Positions 1 to 8,302 of a DNA stretch of 46,337 nt are shown here, piece after piece. Every line of letters starts with the position of its first letter. The first letter of the stretch is position 1. Below the pieces are notes generated by a model. It did no database searches. It was not told where the DNA came from and saw nothing but the letters and a program-made list of their open reading frames with translations. The stretch is from Lachnospiraceae bacterium (GTDB taxonomy: Bacteria; Bacillota; Clostridia; Lachnospirales; Lachnospiraceae): contig JAFWWB010000019.1 of NCBI GenBank assembly GCA_017518185.1, positions 1 through 46,337 on the forward strand, in the 5' to 3' direction. The position numbers were made by a program, and so were the translations under genes.

Positions 1-113
1 GGCTGCCTCAAACTGGTTCCAGGTGATAGCTTCAATGTCAGGGTGGGTGACCTGGTAATTATCCCACCATTCTGCGGCTGGTCCCTCAAGTTGGTGAGCG
101 GCGAAACGCCTCC
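1..113 (-). other. Fragment resembling plant Ty3/gypsy retrotransposon gag
   Basis: Read on the minus strand, this stretch is open and encodes a peptide containing FAAHQLEGPAAEWWDNY followed by ITWNQFEAA. The pattern of an HQLEGPAA block, then WWDNY, then an ITW-x-x-F block is characteristic of the gag polyprotein of grass Ty3/gypsy retrotransposons, recalled from family knowledge and not searched here. It runs off the window edge and stops matching near 110-115, where the sequence becomes a bacterial recombinase fragment in another frame. Nothing about it suits a bacterial gene. The simplest reading is feed-plant DNA joined to the contig end during assembly. Confidence 0.7.
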
Positions 114-292
114 CTTACGGTACATCCCGCAACAATATGCCCGATCTGAGTCCATCTTTTCCCGTGTGGTCGGCTGTGCATCATGACGGATCAGCTTTGA
201 TTCGCAATCGGCACAATATAACAATCCGGTAAGATTAAACGGATCCTCGGCATATGGTGTCTTCTTCTTGCGAGCCTTCTGGTTTCGCTGTT
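113..292 (-). pseudogene. Large serine recombinase fragment (zinc beta-ribbon region)
   Basis: The minus-strand frame here encodes a basic run, then PFNLTGLLYCADCESKL, and about 30 residues later AYCCGMYRK. A small hydrophobic turn, then LLYC-x-x-C and a second Cys pair, is the recombinase zinc beta-ribbon that follows the resolvase and recombinase domains in large serine recombinases of Clostridia. Neither the catalytic N-terminus nor the C-terminal coiled coil is present. Both edges run abruptly into unrelated sequence: the 3' coding end of a surface protein on one side and the gag-like piece on the other. It is either the scar of an integrated element or an assembly join; the second is more likely given its neighbour. 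Confidence 0.65.
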
Positions 293-3200
293 ATACTTAA
301 GCTTTACGGTCACACTGCCTTTTTTCTTTCCTGCTGCGATGTTATCACCGTATAACAGTTCTGCATTCGCTGCTTTAAGCTCAGTCCCGTTCTTGAGAGT
401 AACGTTGATGATACCGTCATCTGCATTGCGGTCGAAGCGTATCTGTCCGCCTTCAAATACAAGCGTCGGTATATCCGCGGCGGAGAAGGTGAGCTCCTGT
501 CCCTTATATCTTACCTTTACGGCGGCTATCTCTGCCTTTTCGTCATACATATGATAGAGTGACGAGGTGTAAATGTTGTCTCCGAACTTAAAGCCGGTGA
601 TCAGCGGATTGCCGCCGGCGCTTATCCGCACCCTGCTCTCATTTTCGGAATTCTTTATGCCGACGGCGGTAAACTGGTTGTTCTTGAGCGGCGCCACGGA
701 AAGCCGTCCGAAATATCTGTCGTTTTTATTCTTAAAATATGTCTGGTAGAGCGTTATCGTCGGACTCTCTATGGAAGCTTTACCGCCTGCGGCATCCTCG
801 CCGACCACTGCAAAGAGCGTGCCGTAGCCGTAATAGGAAGGCACGTAAGAGCTCTTCTTTCCGTTCACCTCCATATATACGCTGCTGTCGAGAGTGGGGA
901 TAGTGAGGTTGTCGAGCTCGATGGGATTTATCACATATGAGAACCTCATGCCGTCCTTTCCCTTGGTAGCGCTTCCCTTCAGTCCCTTTCCTTTGAGCTT
1001 TACTTTTACATATGCGGTGCCTCCGGCTACCTTGTTCTTAGTGCAGTTGAAGACAAGGGTCGGATAAATGTAGCTGCAGACGTAGCTGTCGGATCCTACT
1101 GCCAGAGCTCCGAGGGAAACCTCATAATTATTATAATTCATATCCGTAACTGTCCTCGTGGACATGCTGTAGGAATACGTTCCGTTGGTGTTCCTTGTGG
1201 CGGTCCTGTAGTTTATCACTATATCCGGGTAGCTTCCCTTAACATTGTAATTATTGCTGCTGAAAGAGAAGTTTATATATCCCAGGTCGATGAGCTTCTG
1301 CATCGTGGCATCTTTTACCGACACCACATCCTTTGAATACTGTGTGCTGTGGTCAACATTATCACCTACCGCATAGAGCGTGGCAGTATATTTTCCGGGG
1401 GCAGTCTTGTTAGCCGCGGAATAGCAGCCTATGGCACCCTTGGGATAATTGCCGCTGCTCAGATAACCGCCGGTGTACATCTTCAGACCTTCATTAAGGC
1501 CGTTTTTGGTGATGCTCCACTTTATGTTCACATTTTTGCCGGTAAAGTTATAGGACTCATTGCTCACATCGAAATAGGAAGGCTTCAGGTCTATGCCCTG
1601 TATCTTTATCTTTGTCTTAGGTGTTAAGCTGCCGAAGAAATCGCTTCCGGCTATAGCTTCTATCTTTATGCTGTAGGTGTTGGCTGTCTTTACCTTTGCG
1701 TAGCTGTATTCGCTTTCGGTGCTGCTGATGTACTGTCCGTCGTTATATACGTATACCTTTCCGGTGGTCTGATCCTTGCCGAGGTATGCATATTTTGAGC
1801 TGGTAAGAGTGAGCTTATAGTCAACTCCTTCCCTGAGCTTTCTCTTCTGTGAACCCGTGCCTATGGTCACATCCATCTTGAAATCGTCTTTGGTGTGGTA
1901 ATTTCCGTCCCATTTGACGCTCTTCCTGCCGATGACGAGCTTAGCGTTGGCAAGATCCCAGTAGGAATCCCCGTTGGTCACCCTGAACTGGCTGGTATAG
2001 TTCTGGGTGGTACCGTTATAGCTGAAGTGCGCAGGCGTGGGAGTGCCGCTTTCGATGCCATCGTCAAAGCAGTCGTAGCTCCACTGGCCGTACACGCTGC
2101 CGCAGTAATTGCCGCAGCCCCTTATAACGTAAACATAATCACCGGCTTCGGTTATATTGTTGATATCGCCTGCCAGCTGATCCTGCAGTACCCAATACCC
2201 GCCGGCGTCATTCCACTTGTATAAAGAGGGGATATAATCCGTGCCTTCCTTAAGCTTGAGGGTGGTCTTGTATTCGCTGTACTTGTATTTGGGATAATCT
2301 CCGTAGCTGTAGTCCCATATCTCCTTGCTGATAGAGACAGAGGCTTTCGGGGAAAGCTTTCCGTTTTTGATGCTGTAGCTGTTCTTAAGGCCGCTGATAA
2401 CGGCGGTATCGCCGTAGCCGCTGTAATCGTATCCGTAGCTGTCCGCCTGGGTTCCGAGGCCTATCGGTATGATCTCAAAATATGCGGTTGCGGTAAAGCC
2501 GGCATATTTCCCTTTTCCGATTATGATCGCTGAAGGACGCTGCTCATCATTGGTATATGCGGCGACAAATGCGCCTGTGATCTCATCCAGCTTCATCGAG
2601 GCGTTTTTATTGTTTTTATACTTAATGGAATAATCTTTTCCCGCGATGAGCTCTTTTCGGTCGTAGACTGTCTCCCCTGCATATTCGCTTTCGGAACTGA
2701 AGACGGATATCATAAGGTCGTTCTGTTTTGCCTTCGAAGCCGAGTCGGTTGAGGAAACATGATTCTTTCCGCAATAGAAGACCTGTGGGATAACACTTAT
2801 ATAAAGCCGGTCGCCGGCGTGCTTTATGAGAATGGCGGTGATGTGATAATCCGTTCCCCAGCTTACCGTATATTCATAGGGATCATATTCATCGTAGTAT
2901 TCCGTTTCTGCAAAATCAGTACCCACAGTATAGGCGCCGGAGCCCGCATAGCCGTCGGGGTCTATCAGCCAGCCGCCCAGTACGCAGTCCCTGCCGTCAA
3001 TGAGGCCGTTCATGTTCGAAACCTTTGATGACATGCCTGCGTCGGCAAGCAGGGAGGCTATGCCGATGTTGACGGTGTCCCTGGGTATCTCCACGTTGAT
3101 GGTTTCTCTGCGTCCGTTATTCTCGGCAGAGAAAAAGAGGTAATACCTGGCCTTTTTCGTGCTTACATCACCGAAGATATTGCCGACTACTTCGAAATCG

Positions 3201-4144
3201 TCAAGGAAATCCGCTTCCCATACCACTTCCATGGGGAGCAGTGCTTCGCCGTCTTCTTCAATCCCGCCTTCGGGCATTATGAAAAACACATCTTCTTCCG
3301 TATCCACGGCATCGGGGATATCGGCCGCAAACCTGCTTCCGTCGTTTTCCTCACTGTTGAAGATAAAGCTGCCGTCTGCAAGGATATTTCCGGATACGCA
3401 GTATCTTCCGTCTTCAGCTTCCTTTTCATCTATCGTGAAGCTGTCGTATCCGTTAAAGCTGACGCTTATCTTTCTTTTTACGATGGTGATGTCACAGACA
3501 GCGATAAGGTCTTCAGAGCTGTCGTTACCGGAGCTTAAGAGTACGGCGGCCGTCAGCTCTGTACCGGCATGCTGTTCGGAAAGCTCGAGAGAGGGGATAT
3601 CAAAAAAGTTTTCTGCGGTGATTTCAGTTCCCGGAGCGAAGAAACCATAGCAGAGACTGTATCCGTTAAGATCTTCCGGCAGGGAGAGTTCGGATCCGTC
3701 CTCTTTAAGCTTCAGGACCGGATTAAAGAGCGCGTCCAGATTCCCGTTTTCGTTGCTCCCGTCTTCACCGTACATTATCACGGGGACGGTTATCAGAAGT
3801 TCGGCGTTTTTGATGGATGCTGCAGCTTCACCGTCGCCGGCAGCGTCTTCAGACTCATTGCTTTCTCCGGTATCCGCATCATCCGGTGCTGCGGGTTCTT
3901 CCCATTCCTCCTCGAGGGCTTCTTCCGCGTATTCAGCCTCGTAAGCCTCCTGCAGATCCTCCTCTTCGGATTCCTCAAAGTCTTCGTCGAAGCCTTCGGT
4001 CTCTTCCTCTTCCATGGAGAAGTCTTCAGAATACTCCTCTTCGGCAGCATCGCCGTCAAAGGCGTATACAGCCGGGGCTTCGGAAAAGAGCATTGCAGCC
4101 GTGAGCATGACCGTCAGCGCACGCCTTACACCGCGTTTTTTCAT
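191..4144 (-). CDS. Large secreted surface protein with acidic N-terminus and repeated Ig-like modules
   Basis: This 1317-residue protein starts with a Sec signal peptide (basic MKKRGVRR, hydrophobic stretch, probable cleavage after VYA at about residue 28). About 80 very acidic residues (EEEETEGFDEDFEESEEED) follow. The rest is Tyr/Gly/Ser/Thr-rich beta-type sequence with recurring units of the form 'G-x-DY-x-I/L-x-Y ... G-x-Y-x-G', similar to the Ig-like modules near the end of the 1758-residue protein at 36.2 kb. A good Shine-Dalgarno (GGAGG, 6 bases before ATG) supports the start. The last ~30 residues (from about RRLARRRHHM) lie out of frame over the serine-recombinase fragment and have a quite different composition, so the native C-terminus is probably missing. 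No sortase motif or other anchor is visible, possibly because of that loss. Role inferred: adhesin or cell-surface structural protein. Confidence 0.75.
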   Translation of the reverse strand: MKKRGVRRALTVMLTAAMLFSEAPAVYAFDGDAAEEEYSEDFSMEEEETEGFDEDFEESEEEDLQEAYEAEYAEEALEEEWEEPAAPDDADTGESNESEDAAGDGEAAASIKNAELLITVPVIMYGEDGSNENGNLDALFNPVLKLKEDGSELSLPEDLNGYSLCYGFFAPGTEITAENFFDIPSLELSEQHAGTELTAAVLLSSGNDSSEDLIAVCDITIVKRKISVSFNGYDSFTIDEKEAEDGRYCVSGNILADGSFIFNSEENDGSRFAADIPDAVDTEEDVFFIMPEGGIEEDGEALLPMEVVWEADFLDDFEVVGNIFGDVSTKKARYYLFFSAENNGRRETINVEIPRDTVNIGIASLLADAGMSSKVSNMNGLIDGRDCVLGGWLIDPDGYAGSGAYTVGTDFAETEYYDEYDPYEYTVSWGTDYHITAILIKHAGDRLYISVIPQVFYCGKNHVSSTDSASKAKQNDLMISVFSSESEYAGETVYDRKELIAGKDYSIKYKNNKNASMKLDEITGAFVAAYTNDEQRPSAIIIGKGKYAGFTATAYFEIIPIGLGTQADSYGYDYSGYGDTAVISGLKNSYSIKNGKLSPKASVSISKEIWDYSYGDYPKYKYSEYKTTLKLKEGTDYIPSLYKWNDAGGYWVLQDQLAGDINNITEAGDYVYVIRGCGNYCGSVYGQWSYDCFDDGIESGTPTPAHFSYNGTTQNYTSQFRVTNGDSYWDLANAKLVIGRKSVKWDGNYHTKDDFKMDVTIGTGSQKRKLREGVDYKLTLTSSKYAYLGKDQTTGKVYVYNDGQYISSTESEYSYAKVKTANTYSIKIEAIAGSDFFGSLTPKTKIKIQGIDLKPSYFDVSNESYNFTGKNVNIKWSITKNGLNEGLKMYTGGYLSSGNYPKGAIGCYSAANKTAPGKYTATLYAVGDNVDHSTQYSKDVVSVKDATMQKLIDLGYINFSFSSNNYNVKGSYPDIVINYRTATRNTNGTYSYSMSTRTVTDMNYNNYEVSLGALAVGSDSYVCSYIYPTLVFNCTKNKVAGGTAYVKVKLKGKGLKGSATKGKDGMRFSYVINPIELDNLTIPTLDSSVYMEVNGKKSSYVPSYYGYGTLFAVVGEDAAGGKASIESPTITLYQTYFKNKNDRYFGRLSVAPLKNNQFTAVGIKNSENESRVRISAGGNPLITGFKFGDNIYTSSLYHMYDEKAEIAAVKVRYKGQELTFSAADIPTLVFEGGQIRFDRNADDGIINVTLKNGTELKAANAELLYGDNIAAGKKKGSVTVKLKYNSETRRLARRRHHMPRIRLILPDCYIVPIANQS

Positions 4145-4206
4145 ATCCCACCTCCAAAAATAAAAAGATACATGGCGTTATCGCACACATTCCGTTTGCG
4201 ATTATA
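4145..4206 (-). promoter_or_regulatory. Promoter and possible operator of the surface protein gene
   Basis: On the minus strand there is an extended -10 (TG-G-TATAAT; the hexamer lies at 4201-4206) with only a poor -35. An inverted repeat ATCGCA-N11-TGCGAT at 4180-4202 covers the end of the -10 and the expected start of transcription, where a bound repressor would block initiation. The leader is about 50 bases long and ends with a GGAGG ribosome site. Confidence 0.5.
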
Positions 4207-4295
4207 CCATATATCCCGGATATATAAAAGCTGAAAGAAAGCTGACAGGCCGCAGCCGTCGTTGACGAGGCTGTTGTTCACGGCGCCTCCTGTTT

Positions 4296-5069
4296 TCACA
4301 GCGCATCGCTGAGCTTTGCGAATTCTTCAAGCCCCAGCGCTTCGCCGCGTATCATGGGGTTCAGTCCGAGCTCTTCGAGGGCGGCGGCAACACGTGCGCG
4401 GTCGCCGGAGGCATTGGCCAGGGTCTTGCGGCGCTGGTTAAAGGCAAGACGGATCAGGGCGAACATCTTTTCCGGATCCTTTGCCTTTACGGGAGGCTCC
4501 GTATACATATCCAGCCGCACCACCGCGCTGTCCACTGAGGGACTGGGATAAAAGCACTCCGGAGGGACTGTCATGATATACTCGGTCTTCGCCCTGTACT
4601 GCACGGCAAGTGAAAGCGCTCCGTAATCAGAGGTGCCGGGAGCTGCGGCCATGCGCAGGGCCACTTCCTTCTGCACCATTACGGTCAGGCTCTTCATGGG
4701 AAGAGAGGATTCCAGAAGCTTCATTATTATGGGGGTGGTTATATAATATGGAAGATTCGCCACCACCTTCAGCGGCTTTTCCGCGTCAAAGAGCTCTTCA
4801 AGCTCGGTTTTCAGTATATCTCCCTGGATAAGCGTGAAGTTTTCGAAAGCTCCCAGCTCCTTCTTCAGGACGGGGATGAGCTCACGGTCGATCTCCACGG
4901 CAGTTACCGACCCTGCCGCCCTGCAGAGCAGTTTTGTCAGGCTTCCGGTGCCGGGCCCTATCTCAAGGACATCATCTTCTTTTGTAATGCCGGCGGCTTC
5001 GATTATCCCGTTCAGGACCGAATCGTCCTTCAGAAAATTCTGGCCGTAGCGCTTTTTTGCTTTTACCAT
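4296..5069 (-). CDS. rsmA/ksgA: 16S rRNA (adenine1518-N6/adenine1519-N6) dimethyltransferase
   Basis: RsmA (KsgA) dimethylates two adjacent adenines in the 3' terminal hairpin of 16S rRNA late in small-subunit assembly, using S-adenosylmethionine. The 257-residue protein shows the N-terminal KKRYGQNFLKD signature, the SAM-binding EIGPGTGSLT (about residue 36) and the catalytic NLPYY motif (about residue 105). It ends with the helical domain containing FNQRRKTL. The start is placed at 5069 (MVKAKKRYGQ) because family members begin just there. A -10 box lies 7 bases upstream of this codon and no Shine-Dalgarno is visible, so the mRNA should be leaderless. The gene is divergent from murG. The usual clostridial partner rnmV is not next to it in this window. 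Confidence 0.95.
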   Translation of the reverse strand: MVKAKKRYGQNFLKDDSVLNGIIEAAGITKEDDVLEIGPGTGSLTKLLCRAAGSVTAVEIDRELIPVLKKELGAFENFTLIQGDILKTELEELFDAEKPLKVVANLPYYITTPIIMKLLESSLPMKSLTVMVQKEVALRMAAAPGTSDYGALSLAVQYRAKTEYIMTVPPECFYPSPSVDSAVVRLDMYTEPPVKAKDPEKMFALIRLAFNQRRKTLANASGDRARVAAALEELGLNPMIRGEALGLEEFAKLSDAL

Positions 5070-5106
5070 GTAGACGATTGTAAACATTCTTTGACACACC
5101 TGTCAA
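5070..5106 (-). promoter_or_regulatory. ksgA promoter (leaderless)
   Basis: On the minus strand TTGACA (plus 5101-5106) and TACAAT (plus 5077-5082) are 18 bases apart. The -10 ends 7 bases before the ksgA ATG, so transcription should start at or next to the start codon. The -35 is the mirror image of the murG -35. Confidence 0.7.
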
Positions 5107-5126
5107 GTGGTGTTATACTGGCTTTT
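5091..5126 (+). promoter_or_regulatory. murG promoter (leaderless)
   Basis: TTGACA at 5091-5096 and TATACT at 5114-5119 are separated by exactly 17 bases, a near-consensus sigma-A promoter. The murG ATG is at 5127, 7 bases after the -10, leaving no room for a leader or Shine-Dalgarno. Together with the ksgA -35 it forms the palindrome TTGACA-CACC-TGTCAA. Confidence 0.8.
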
Positions 5127-6203
5127 ATGGACAGAAAGAAGATAGTGCTCACAGGCGGAGGGACGGCCGGCCATGTTACGCCGAACATAGCCCTTTTGCC
5201 AAGACTTCAGAAACTTGATTACGAGATCTTTTATATCGGCTCCTACGAAGGCATCGAAAAGAAGCTGATATCGGATTTCTGCATACCTTATTACGGGATA
5301 GCCACAGGAAAATTCCGTCGGTATTTTGATCCCAAGAATTTTTCGGATCCCTTCAGGGTGCTGAAGGGCATAGGAGAGTCCAAAAAGATCCTGAAACAGA
5401 TAAAGCCGGACATTGTATTTTCAAAGGGCGGCTTTGTTTCTGTACCTGTGATACGGGCGGCCCATTCCCTGAAGATACCCTGTATCATACACGAATCGGA
5501 CCTTACTCCCGGGCTTGCCAACAAGCTGTGTATCTCCGCTGCATCAAAGATCTGCTGCAACTTCCCGGAGACTCTGGGCTACCTGCCCCAGGGCAAGGCT
5601 GTGCTCACGGGCTCACCAATAAGGGAGGAACTGCTGGCAGGGGATGCGGAGAAGGCGAGAGCCCTCTGCGGCTTCGACGATATCCGCCCCGTCATACTGG
5701 TGATGGGTGGAAGCCAGGGAGCCAGTGCCATAAACAAGGTAATAAGGGAAGCCCTTGACAGACTGCTCAAGGATTTCCAGATCATACATATCTGCGGCAG
5801 GGACAAGATGGACAACCTGCTGATAGGCACCAGGGGATATAAACAGTTCGAATATGTAAGAGGCGAGCTGAAGGATCTGTTCGCCCTTTCGGATCTGGTG
5901 GTGTCAAGGGCAGGCGCCAATGCCATCTGCGAACTGCTGGCCCTGCGCATACCGAACCTTCTTATACCCCTGCCCTCAAAGGCGAGCCGCGGCGACCAGC
6001 TCCTGAATGCCGCTTCTTTCGAGTCCCAGGGCTATTCCATGGTGCTCAAAGAAGAAAGCCTGGACGAGGATTCCCTGCTGGATTCCCTCCATGCCCTGTA
6101 TTTCAACCGGGACAGCTACATCGCCAACATGGAGAGGAGCAGCCAGTACAACGCAATAGATACCATAATGAACATAATAGAGGAGACGATCAAAAATGGG
6201 TGA
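5127..6203 (+). CDS. murG: UDP-GlcNAc:undecaprenyl-PP-MurNAc-pentapeptide GlcNAc transferase (MurG)
   Basis: MurG converts lipid I to lipid II on the inner face of the membrane, the last cytoplasmic step of peptidoglycan precursor synthesis. The 358-residue, two-Rossmann-fold GT28 protein shows the N-terminal glycine loop GGGTAGHVTPN, the HESDLTPGLANKL acceptor-side segment, the interdomain VMGGSQGA loop and the donor-site SRAGANAICELLAL. The start at 5127 (MDRKKIVLTGGG) matches where family members begin and lies 7 bases from a strong -10 box. It overlaps the HIT gene by 8 bases. It is not within a division/cell-wall cluster here; murA lies 14 kb away. Confidence 0.95.
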   Translation: MDRKKIVLTGGGTAGHVTPNIALLPRLQKLDYEIFYIGSYEGIEKKLISDFCIPYYGIATGKFRRYFDPKNFSDPFRVLKGIGESKKILKQIKPDIVFSKGGFVSVPVIRAAHSLKIPCIIHESDLTPGLANKLCISAASKICCNFPETLGYLPQGKAVLTGSPIREELLAGDAEKARALCGFDDIRPVILVMGGSQGASAINKVIREALDRLLKDFQIIHICGRDKMDNLLIGTRGYKQFEYVRGELKDLFALSDLVVSRAGANAICELLALRIPNLLIPLPSKASRGDQLLNAASFESQGYSMVLKEESLDEDSLLDSLHALYFNRDSYIANMERSSQYNAIDTIMNIIEETIKNG

Positions 6204-6597
6204 CTGCATTTTCTGTAAGATAGCAAACGGGGAGATCCCCTCAAGAACGGTCTACGAGGACGAAGAGTTCAGGGCCATCCTGGATCTGGGGCCTGCCACG
6301 AAGGGTCATACGCTGATACTCCCGAAGGAGCATTTCGCGGATTTCTTCGAGCTCCCGGAGGAGAAGGCCCACCACCTTATGGATGTGGCAAAGAAGCTGG
6401 CGCCTAAGCTGGTCTCAAGGCTTCATGCCGACGGTCTGAACATCATTCAGAACAACGGAGCAGCCGCAGGCCAGACCGTGATGCACTACCACCTTCATCT
6501 GATACCGCGTTATGAAAATGACGGGGCAAACCTTCTGTGGACCCCCGGGAAAATGTCGGATGAGGAGCTGGACGAGGTGCTTAAAACACTGGAATAA
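6196..6597 (+). CDS. HIT family nucleotide-binding hydrolase
   Basis: This 133-residue Hint-type histidine-triad protein has the N-terminal CIFCKIANGEIPS segment and the triad HYHLHLIPR at residues 97-101, the nucleophile region of HIT nucleoside phosphoramidases. Substrates are probably AMP-lysine or other adenosine phosphoramidates; the physiological role is generally unclear. It begins inside the end of murG with a GAGGAG ribosome site 9 bases ahead, so the two are translated from one mRNA. A hairpin (TTGTG...CACAA around CCCG-TGCG-CGGG, 6607-6633) follows the stop codon but lacks a U-run. Confidence 0.93.
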   Translation: MGDCIFCKIANGEIPSRTVYEDEEFRAILDLGPATKGHTLILPKEHFADFFELPEEKAHHLMDVAKKLAPKLVSRLHADGLNIIQNNGAAAGQTVMHYHLHLIPRYENDGANLLWTPGKMSDEELDEVLKTLE

Positions 6598-6643
6598 CGC
6601 CATTATTTGTGCCCCGTGCGCGGGCGACCACAATATAGGCGTA

Positions 6644-6672
6644 TTGTAATAATCCTGTTTTTTTGGTAAAAT
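6644..6672 (+). promoter_or_regulatory. Promoter for the coiled-coil/M23 gene pair
   Basis: TTGTAA at 6644-6649 and TAAAAT at 6667-6672 with a 17-base spacer. The start codon at 6715 follows a CGGAGG ribosome site, giving a leader of about 35 bases. Confidence 0.5.
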
Positions 6673-6714
6673 TCTAATTTAGGTAATTATCTTATAACCC
6701 CATCGGAGGTCACC

Positions 6715-8298
6715 ATGGACAATTTTATGGACAAACTGGCGGAAAGGTATAATGCGCAGGAGATGATCCGCGCCAATTCACAGGCCGAGAGCGCACAGCT
6801 CACTTCCCTGCAGGAGCAGGTGGAGGCTTATGAGACCGTGCTCCAGGAGATGCGCAAGCTCAATTATAAGAACACCGAGCTTACCGAAAAGATGTATGCT
6901 CTGGTTGATGAGAGCATCGAGAAGGTCCGCAGCCTTCAGTCCGAGGCGGGAGCCGGAATGGATACCGAGCAGGTTTCCAGGGAGATGACCGATGCGGTGA
7001 ACACGGCAGTCAGCGAGGCGGTGAGGAGCCTTGACGAGAATGTGGCCAGGTCACTGGCGCAGACTCTTGAAAACGCGCTCCGCCAGCCCACCGAGGACAT
7101 ACGCCTCTCTACGGACGGGATACGCGAGCAGACCAGCGGCCTGAAGGAGAGCATAGAAGAGATCAGGAATGAGACTTCCGGCCTGAAGGAAAGCCTGGAA
7201 GGCATACGGAGCGAGACTTCCGGTCTTAAGGAAAGTCTGGAGGAGATAAAGAACCGGGCGGCAGCCGCCCCCGCTGAAGATATCGAAAGAGCAGCAGAGC
7301 CTGTTATCTCCGAGGTCACCGTAGACACCTCCGAATTAAAGGAGAGCCTTGATGCCATCCAGGATAAGCTCTTCGGTATGCAGCAGACCGAGACCGGCAA
7401 CGAGGAGATGCTCTCTGCAGTGGCAAGGGCGCTTGCGGAGATCAAGGACAGACTGGAGAGCGCAGAGGAAAGCAGCGGTGCATCGGATGAGAGCGAGAGC
7501 CGCATCTCCGAGCTTATAAGCGAGCTTAAGCAGCAGTCCACCATCGACGGCCTGACCCAGGAGACCCTCTCGGCTCTGGCACAGTCCAATGCGCAGACCC
7601 TGGATTCCCTGACCGAGCTCAAGGCATCCGTTAATGATATGAAGGAGCGCAGCGATTCCGGCGAAAGCTCCGAAGCCATACTTTCCAAACTCTCCTATAT
7701 CACCGATTCCATGGAGAGCACCAAGAATGCCATCGCGGATATCAGGACCATGCAGTCCCAGGCACCCGCGGCAGCAGCTCCCGATGACCAGATCGTCCAG
7801 GTCCTGGGCGAGATCATGAACAAGAGCACGGAGATCCACACCAATGTCCGCAGCCTGAAGGGCACCTCCGATGAGAACAAGAAGAACATCCAGTCTGCCC
7901 TGGACAGCGCCGTATACGGCATCAAGCAGGACAACAGGGAGATCATCGAGTTCATGCAGAGGCTGAACGCAGCCCTGACCAAGCTCAACAGCGCCAATGC
8001 GGATAAGGACGAGGAGAAGGCGGCTGAAGAAGCCCAAAAGGCCGAGGAAGAAAGGCAGAAGCTGGAGGAGCGTTTCAGGCAGACCGAGGACTTCATGCAC
8101 AAGGAGAGTGTGAAGGTCTACCGTAATGTACAGGCTGTGATAAACGAAAAGAGCGACATGCAGAAGCAGAGCTCTGAGGAGGACAAGCGCAGTCTTTCCG
8201 GCGGTATCGGTGGCGTAAAGGCCATGGTGCTCATCAACATGATCCTTACCGTTGTCAATCTTGCGCTTATAGTACTGCGTATATTTGAAATAATCTGA
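6715..8298 (+). CDS. Tail-anchored coiled-coil protein with 14-residue repeats
   Basis: I do not recognise a named family. The 527-residue protein is almost entirely charged helical sequence with heptad character. Three perfect-length tandem repeats of 14 residues (TSGLKESIEEIRNE and relatives, residues 140-181) are followed by a fourth diverged copy (TSELKESLDAIQDK, from residue 205). A single C-terminal transmembrane helix (about residues 503-524, AMVLINMILTVVNLALIVL) ends a few residues before the stop, so the rod should project into the cytoplasm from the membrane. No catalytic motif was seen. It lies 4 bases ahead of the M23 endopeptidase gene and has its own promoter, which suggests a scaffold role in envelope growth or division; that is inference. 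An SMC- or chemoreceptor-like fragment was considered, but hallmark motifs are absent. Confidence 0.8.
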   Translation: MDNFMDKLAERYNAQEMIRANSQAESAQLTSLQEQVEAYETVLQEMRKLNYKNTELTEKMYALVDESIEKVRSLQSEAGAGMDTEQVSREMTDAVNTAVSEAVRSLDENVARSLAQTLENALRQPTEDIRLSTDGIREQTSGLKESIEEIRNETSGLKESLEGIRSETSGLKESLEEIKNRAAAAPAEDIERAAEPVISEVTVDTSELKESLDAIQDKLFGMQQTETGNEEMLSAVARALAEIKDRLESAEESSGASDESESRISELISELKQQSTIDGLTQETLSALAQSNAQTLDSLTELKASVNDMKERSDSGESSEAILSKLSYITDSMESTKNAIADIRTMQSQAPAAAAPDDQIVQVLGEIMNKSTEIHTNVRSLKGTSDENKKNIQSALDSAVYGIKQDNREIIEFMQRLNAALTKLNSANADKDEEKAAEEAQKAEEERQKLEERFRQTEDFMHKESVKVYRNVQAVINEKSDMQKQSSEEDKRSLSGGIGGVKAMVLINMILTVVNLALIVLRIFEII

Positions 8299-8302
8299 AA
8301 AG

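Noticed and set aside
6607-6633. Terminator after the HIT gene
   Set aside because: There is a hairpin (TTGTG/CACAA around CCCG/CGGG) but no U-run follows, so it is not called as a terminator.
7132-7257. Possible CRISPR-like array from regularly spaced 42-base units
   Set aside because: The repeats are contiguous without spacers and encode a 14-residue heptad-like unit in frame.
6936-8102. Three long minus-strand open frames opposite the coiled-coil gene
   Set aside because: They arise from the skewed codon use of a Glu/Ser/Lys-rich coiled coil (Ser- and Leu-rich shadows) and carry no motifs.
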